A stretch of DNA of 64,000 bases. Source: DATFNV01 sp963827935 (lineage in GTDB: Bacteria > Planctomycetota > Planctomycetia > Gemmatales > Gemmataceae). The DNA lies in contig CAWHCN010000017.1 of NCBI GenBank assembly GCA_963827935.1, forward strand, positions 434,001 to 498,000. The letters run 5' to 3'. Shown piece by piece: positions 58,987 through 64,000 of the stretch. Made by a program: the position numbers and the translations under genes. The notes under the pieces were generated by a model. That model saw nothing but the letters and a program-made list of their open reading frames with translations, was not told where the DNA came from and did not search any database. Position 1 is the stretch's first letter. Every line of letters starts with the position of its first letter.

Positions 58987-60673
58987 TCATTGGCCTGCTT
59001 CACCCATCGCTTTCAATTCGGACGGCACCGGGCAGGATATGTTGTGGCCGCGATCCGGGGTGACATAGTGCACCTGACCTTGATCCGCCGACACGTAGAA
59101 GAACAGCTCCCGCTGGAAGCATAAGGGGCACTTGTTGTGAATCACCCAGGGGTGCAGCGAGACCAGGCGGGAGCAATCCGCTGCCGCCAGGTAAACCCGG
59201 CCCTTGGTGTGCGGCTGAGCCGACATGACACGAATGAGGGTCTCGTGATCGCCGAGACCGTCCAGGCGCCGCAGCGTTACCTGGAAGCGATCGTCCAGAA
59301 AGTCCAGATCCTCCACGACCACAACCGAATAATTGGCCAGGAACAGAAGACTCTTGAACAGGCAGCGCAGACAAGCCGTCATCTGGCTCACCCAGTCGTG
59401 CAGCACAGCTCCTTCCTCCGGGGCGGGCGCGTGCGCCATTCGGTTACGGAGTTTGAGGACCTCGTTGAGCGCCTTGAACAGCTCAGGGCCATTTGCCAGC
59501 TGGGTCCGGATGACAGGGAGAGGCCACTGCTTCGCCTCATCGTCCTGGAACACCTGGCGTAAGAGGGCGACCCAGTGGCCCAGGGAGGGCCGGGTGTATT
59601 CCCGTGCCAGCGGCCGACCAAGTCCGACCGCCGCCAGGAAACCCAGGTAGCTCACCAGGCCGTTCGCCAGGTTCAGGAGCTTGTCCTTCTGAGCCAGCAG
59701 GTGGTCCTCACGCTCCAGGGCCCTGGCCAGGACCGCGAGCGGTTCAGGAAATGCGCTGGTCACAATCTCCTGCAGGCGAACCGAGCTGATCAGCGGAGTG
59801 CTACGGGCCTGAACCCGTGTCAGGTCATTCTTCAGTTCCGCGACCGACGCATAGCGCTTCGACGGATCCTTCTGGAGACAGCGCACCACGATCTTGTTGA
59901 GCAGCGGGTTCATCTCCTGCACGATCTCGGTGGGGATCGGCCATTCCCGATTGGCCAGCGACCAGAGGACCGCCCCAAGGTTGTCGCTCGACTGGTGCGG
60001 CAACCGGGAGACGATCAATTCGTAGGCACAAAGCCCTAACCCATAGATGTCGGTGCGCTGATCGAGAGGCTCACAGCGAAGCAGTTCCGGGGGGCAGTAC
60101 ACGTGATACCCCAGGTAGTCGGCCGCATCCATGAACGTCGTGAACTGGTGGGGCAGCTTCGGGTGGGCAAAGATCTTGGCCGTGCCGTCGGAGAAGATCT
60201 CCACATTGGTAGGTCGCAGATTGCCGAAGACGACGCCGCGCTCGTGGGCATGCTCCAAACCCGAGGCGACCTCCTGCATGATCCGGACGACCTCAGCTTC
60301 CGAGTGAATGATCCCCCGGTCGTGCAGATGGCGGTGCAAGTTGGTACCGGACAGCGGCTCCGTCACGACCGCGAACAGGTCGGGCTCGTCAATGATGTCG
60401 TGGACCTTTACCACGTGCTTGTGATCCAGAGTCCGCAGCAGGCGATGCCCATGAATGTAATCCTGACGCACCCGTTGGCTCTGGTTCCAGGGCGGGCGTA
60501 GCAGCAGGATCCCGACCGGCTGGCCCGTGCGCAGGATCGCGCCCTTCGTGAATGATCACTTTGCCCACCGGCGGCCGCAGAACGTACGTCCTGGCACACG
60601 GCCCAATCTGCCAGGGGCCTTTCACCAGGCCCTCGTATGCGTTGCTGTCCAAGGCAGCATGCTCCACAAGCAA
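58987..60673 (-). CDS. Pseudokinase fused to a HEPN-like domain (one frameshift)
   Basis: About 561 residues joined. The N-terminal part is a Ser/Thr-kinase fold lacking catalytic residues: VGILLLRP replaces the VAIK strand with its Lys; VVFGNLRPTNVEIF replaces HRDLKPxN, so the catalytic Asp is Asn; and KIFAHPKL replaces the DFG loop. Other kinase landmarks stay (LLRTLDHKHVVKVHDI, DIYGLGLCAYELIVSRLP, CLQKDPSKRY). The C-terminal half is helical, with LGHWVALLRQVF and the R-x4-H motif RNRMAH (59431-59448), typical of HEPN domains, then a small domain with CPLC. A frameshift near 60552 joins MLVEHAALDSNAYEGL to the rest. Signalling or defence roles are inferred only. Confidence 0.75.
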
Positions 60674-60712
60674 TGAGCGGGGTGTGGCGCCGTCGCCCGT
60701 GTCCTACCGAAC

Positions 60713-61858
60713 CTAAAGACCGACCACCGCTAACCGATACAATACCTCACTGGCACGCTCCACCTCGTCCAGCGGCACCCATTCATCGCAGGTGTGCCGC
60801 CTTGGCTATGTCCCCCGGCCCGAACACCACCGACGGAATGCCCGCCTGGGCCAGCGTCGAAGCATCGGTCCCGTACGGCACGGAGATGACCTCGTGACGG
60901 CCCACCACGGCGTCGATGCTGCGCCCAGGCGCGCCACCAATTCGCCGGATAACTCGGGGCCCAGCGCCGGGCAGTTGATCCAGAGCGGGCTGCACTCGAA
61001 CGGCACCTCGCTGACTGTCCGCTTCAGGAAATCGGCAAGCTCCGTCGGGCGCGGCCTGGGCCTCCTCACCGGGAATGAGGCGGCGATCCACCTCGATGCG
61101 GCAGCGGTCGGGGACGGTGTTGACGCTGGTGCCGCCTTCGATCCGCCCAACGCTTAGGGTCGGCGGACCGAGCAGCGGATCGGAGCGCGACGCACGCAGC
61201 TCCGTGGCGTAGCGCTCGATGCCGCCCAGCAGCCGTCCCATGCGGTAAATGGCGTTGACCCCCAGTTCTGGTGCCGAGCTGTGGCACGAGCGGCCGGGCG
61301 TCAGCACGTGCCAGCGGCAGACCCCCTTGTGCGCCTTGACGATGCGGAGGTTGGTCGGCTCGGCGACGACCGCCAGGTCCGCCTTCAGGCCGCGCTTAAC
61401 GAATTCCTGGATGCCCAGGAAGGTGTGTTCCTCGTCCACCGAGCAAGCCATCAGCAGGTTGCAAGCTCCTCGGGGTCGATCGCGGACCAGCCGGGCGAAG
61501 GCGGCCAGCATGGCCGCCATCCCGCCCTTGATGTCGCAGGCCCCGCGGCCGTAGAGCCGGCCATTCTCGATCGCCGCTCCGAACGGGTCGACTGTCATCT
61601 GATCGGTCGGCACCGTGTCCTGATGCGCTTCAAGCAAAAGGGTTCGCGGTGCCCCCGGCACTCGAACCGGGCGAGGATGTTCGACCGCTGCGGGGCGACA
61701 GCCTGCCGCTCAAAGGGCACGCCCAGGCCCCGGAAGAACTCCTCCAAATAGGCGGTGACGCGGTGCTCATAGAGGTTGGCGCTCGGCAGATCCCGACCCA
61801 TCGGATTGACGCTGGGTAGGCGCACCAGGTCGCTGAGCAAGCGGGTGGTTTCGGTCAT
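60713..61858 (-). CDS. M20 family metallopeptidase, ArgE/DapE-like (about four frameshifts)
   Basis: Start MTETTRLLSDLVRLPSVNPM at 61858. Metal ligands are visible in LLLEAHQDTVPTDQMTVDP (His and Asp), YGRGACDIKGGMAA (Asp) and SVDEEHTFLG (the catalytic Glu and a metal Glu). The dimerisation domain has VGRIEGGTSVNTVPDRCRIE. Shifts near 61660, 61045, 60925 and 60798 split the gene; joined, it ends DEWVPLDEVERASEVLYRLA and VVGL at 60713. Substrates of such enzymes are N-acyl amino acids or succinyl-diaminopimelate; the exact one cannot be told. Confidence 0.85.
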
Positions 61859-61992
61859 GGCGGCAACTCGACGGTGGCGGGGCGGATTCACCGAGGATAC
61901 GCCGCCAGCCAGCCGGCCGCAAGGCTGGCGTTGCCCCAGGCGATACGATAATCTCAGGACACAATCTCGCCCCGGCCTGCAAGGAGACTCCG

Positions 61993-62790
61993 ATGAAGTC
62001 CCCCTTTCCGGGGATGGATCCGTACCTGGAACAGTTCTGGCCGGACCTCCATGCCAGCTTGATTATCTACATGCGCGATCAAATCGAGGAGCAGCTCCCC
62101 GGCAACTTCATTGCCCGGGTGGAAGAGCGGGTCGTGCTGGAAACCGAAGAGGATGCCCATGTCTATTATCCGGATGTCAAGATCACCGAACGGCCCGGCC
62201 GCGGTTTCCCGGGCGGCACAGCCGTGAGCCGGGGTTCCGTGGTCGAGCCGGTGATCGTGCGCTATCGCCCGGAGCCGGCGACGGAGACCTTTATCAACAT
62301 CCTCGGACCGGGGCCGGCGCAGCGGCTCATCACCGTGATCGAACTCCTCAGCCTGACGAACAAGCTGGCCGGTCCGGGCCAGCGGCAATACCAGAGCAAG
62401 CAAGAGGAGCTGGCCAAGGCCGGTGTCAGCCTGGTGGAAATCGACCTGCTGCGCCTGGGCCGGCGCGTCCTTAGCGTCGCGCCGTCGCGGATTCCGCCCC
62501 GGGCCCGAACCACCTATCAGGCCTGCGTGCGCAAGGGCTGGCAGCTGGACGAATTTGCTGTCTACCCGATCCCCCTGCGCAATCCCCTGCCGGCGATCGC
62601 CATTCCGCTGCGCCGCAAGGATGCGGAGGTACGGCTCGAGCTGCAAGCCGTTCTGGAGCAAGCCTATCGCAAAGGGCGCTATTTCCTGACGATCGACTAC
62701 GCCCAGCCGCCTGACCCACCGTTGAGCAGCGTCGACGCGAAGTGGGCGCGGAGCCTGTTCAAGACAGGGCGGAAGCGCAAATCGTCGTGA
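61993..62790 (+). CDS. DUF4058 family protein
   Basis: A 265-residue protein starting MKSPFPGMDPYLEQFWPDLH, the hallmark of DUF4058. Further conserved parts are LITVIELLSLTNKLAGPGQR and KAGVSLVEIDLLRLGRRVL; the spaced acids and lysines recall PD-(D/E)XK nucleases. The family is common in planctomycetes and cyanobacteria. No function is established. Confidence 0.93.
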   Translation: MKSPFPGMDPYLEQFWPDLHASLIIYMRDQIEEQLPGNFIARVEERVVLETEEDAHVYYPDVKITERPGRGFPGGTAVSRGSVVEPVIVRYRPEPATETFINILGPGPAQRLITVIELLSLTNKLAGPGQRQYQSKQEELAKAGVSLVEIDLLRLGRRVLSVAPSRIPPRARTTYQACVRKGWQLDEFAVYPIPLRNPLPAIAIPLRRKDAEVRLELQAVLEQAYRKGRYFLTIDYAQPPDPPLSSVDAKWARSLFKTGRKRKSS

Positions 62791-62807
62791 TGTGTTGGCC
62801 TGATCCG

Positions 62808-63218
62808 TTACGGTGCGTTCCAGCTGCGGCCGTCGAGCACGATGTCGTCCACCAGGGCGGCGGGGATGGCGGAGCGGAGACTCTGGATGACCCGTTGACG
62901 ATCATAGCTGGAGCCGCGGAACGTGCAGGCGACGACGAGTTGCCCGAAGGCCTCGGGGCGTTCGGCCTGGACCGGCGCCCGCCGCGTGATCGTCAGACAG
63001 TCGCCACTGTCCTCGCCATACAAAACCGCGAAGACGACCTCGGTCGGATCGTCGCCGCCGAGGAGTTCGAAGAGAACGATGTTGTCGATGAAGTCGAGAA
63101 GTCCAGCCCGCAGTTCCGTCTCGCTCCAGTGGGCCAGGGCGCGCAGGTCGTCGGAGGAGGCATCGCCCCGGGGTAGGACTTCACAGGCCACGTCAGGGGT
63201 AAACGTGTTCGTTTCCAT
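62808..63218 (-). CDS. Small acidic protein, unrecognised
   Basis: A 136-residue protein starting METNTFTPDVACEVLPRGDA at 63218. It is acidic, with helices (DDLRALAHWSETELRAGLLD) and a strand-rich middle (NIVLFELLGG, EVVFAVLYG). No signal peptide or membrane segment is present. It is convergent with the DUF4058 gene. No family is recognised. Confidence 0.6.
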   Translation of the reverse strand: METNTFTPDVACEVLPRGDASSDDLRALAHWSETELRAGLLDFIDNIVLFELLGGDDPTEVVFAVLYGEDSGDCLTITRRAPVQAERPEAFGQLVVACTFRGSSYDRQRVIQSLRSAIPAALVDDIVLDGRSWNAP

Positions 63219-63558
63219 GCGCTCTCCGAATCCTGCTGAAGAGCATTCTACGGAGCAACCGATGGCAGGCTCAGCGATCTTGGCGCGGGTGCCGGCGGTA
63301 ACCACGGCCGCTTTGCGACTGATAGGATAGCGGAACTTCCTGGCCGGTTGCCAGCAATTTAGCGCTCGCACGCAGTGGTTTCAAGGAAAGTTAGTCGTCA
63401 GGTTGGCTGTAAAGTCTTTTGCTTCAACGGGATCGGATCATTTGCACCAACTGGAAAAATGCGCGTGTCTTTGCGTGCAATCTGGGGTTACAATCTCTGG
63501 TGCCATAGGTCAGTTGTGCATCCATCCTCGGTTGTCCGCCACCAGCCGGAGTCCTGCC
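63219..63558. other. Divergent promoter region
   Basis: A 340-base spacer between a minus-strand gene and the plus-strand secreted protein gene. The part from about 63400 to 63530 is AT-richer, with TACAAT at about 63487-63492 preceded by a weak -35 (TGTCTT, 17 bases upstream). No hairpin or gene is obvious. Confidence 0.4.
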
Positions 63559-64000
63559 ATGCGATTCAAAGGCTTCTTGTTCCTGACGGCCCTGGCAGTG
63601 TTGCTGGGTCCCGGTCTCGGCCTGAGCCAGTTCGGCGGTCAGCCGGGCGGGGGGTTCGGCCAGGGCGGGGGCGGTCGCGGCGGACGGGGTGGCGGCGGCG
63701 GGGGCCGAGACCCTGGCGCGATGTTCGATGCCATGGCCAAAGGCAAGCAGGCAATCACCAAGGCCGATGTCACCAATGCCTTCATGCAGACCATGTTCGA
63801 TCAGGTCGTGACCAGTTCTGGCTCCACCAATGGCCAGGTGACCCGCGACCAGTGGGTGACGGCGATGGGACAGCTCCAGCAGCAGTTCGGCGGTCGCATG
63901 GGCCGTGGCGGCGCCCAGACGCCTGGGGCGACGACTCCCGCTCAGGCCGCAGCCGGTGGCCAGGCCACAGGGAATCCCTTCGGCGGGGGCCAAGGGGCAT
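63559..64000 (+). CDS. Secreted Gly-rich protein (partial, runs off the window)
   Basis: Open from ATG 63559 to the window end (147 codons). A signal peptide MRFKGFLFLTALAVLLGPGL is followed by a Gly/Gln-rich linker (FGGQPGGGFGQGGGG, GGRGGGGGG) and a helical stretch (ITKADVTNAFMQTMFDQVVT, GQVTRDQWVTAMGQLQQQFG) that resembles a degenerate EF-hand pair with an expected acid missing. A second Gly/Ala/Gln-rich linker leads to the edge. Secreted EF-hand proteins of this style are typical of planctomycetes. Confidence 0.75.
   Translation, partial: MRFKGFLFLTALAVLLGPGLGLSQFGGQPGGGFGQGGGGRGGRGGGGGGRDPGAMFDAMAKGKQAITKADVTNAFMQTMFDQVVTSSGSTNGQVTRDQWVTAMGQLQQQFGGRMGRGGAQTPGATTPAQAAAGGQATGNPFGGGQGA

Noticed and set aside
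58987..60471. Active Ser/Thr protein kinase
   Set aside because: The HRD Asp, the DFG Asp and the VAIK Lys are all missing, so ordinary phosphotransfer is unlikely.

Overview
The window looks like a chromosomal piece of a GC-rich planctomycete of the Gemmataceae (Gemmata-like) type. The evidence is the DUF1549/DUF1553 plus DUF1501 secreted-protein operon, an M56 protease fused to 21 WD40 repeats beside a BlaI repressor, a secreted EF-hand protein, Uma2 and DUF4058 proteins, a Tat-exported sugar-phosphate isomerase-like protein and an IS1182-type insertion sequence. This assignment comes from gene content only.

Layout. 1-2300: small unrecognised genes, one followed by a truncated tandem copy of its 3' end. 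2294-4157: an IS1182-family element. 4201-6158: an orphan phage-type terminase and ParB-like pair. 6349-8664: a visibly AT-richer gene for a HEPN-STAND ATPase, a defence candidate. 8852-9844: toxin-antitoxin genes. 9968-26765 (minus strand): the transcription/translation supercluster, read from a strong promoter at about 26750: tRNA-Thr(TGT), tRNA-Tyr(GTA), tRNA-Gly(TCC), tRNA-Thr(GGT), tuf, rpmG, tRNA-Trp(CCA), secE, nusG, rplK, rplA, rplJ, rplL, rpoB, rpoC. The tRNA-tuf order matches the classic proteobacterial tufB operon. A two-gene cassette sits between rpoB and rpoC, flanked by two copies of the rpoB 3' end. 26874-39984: a membrane/TPR protein, RecD2-type helicase, large secreted protein and Lhr-type helicase. 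40041-47388: a VapBC-like pair, a secreted PHP-domain protein, Uma2, an isomerase-like protein, and a sigma / putative anti-sigma / PDZ operon. 47864-57387: EF-hand, DUF1501, DUF1549/1553, M56-WD40 and BlaI genes, all on the minus strand. 57583-64000: an opine-dehydrogenase-like protein, a pseudokinase-HEPN fusion, an M20 peptidase, DUF4058, a small protein and the start of a Gly-rich secreted protein.

Two features run through the window. First, almost every spacer carries a long, often perfect palindrome, many ending in GTTTAGCCGC or TTAGCCGC. Copies of related palindromes also lie inside reading frames: within lhr, within the signal peptide of the EF-hand protein, and at the ends of two toxin-antitoxin genes. 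Second, single-base indels break many conserved genes, including rpoB (1) and rpoC (6). Since those genes cannot be dead, most breaks are best read as sequence or assembly errors. Coordinates for such genes cover the inferred whole gene across its frameshifts.

The best candidates for undescribed biology are the pseudokinase-HEPN protein (58987-60673), the Swt1-HEPN/STAND ATPase (6349-8664), and the small cassette inserted behind rpoB (14586-15288).
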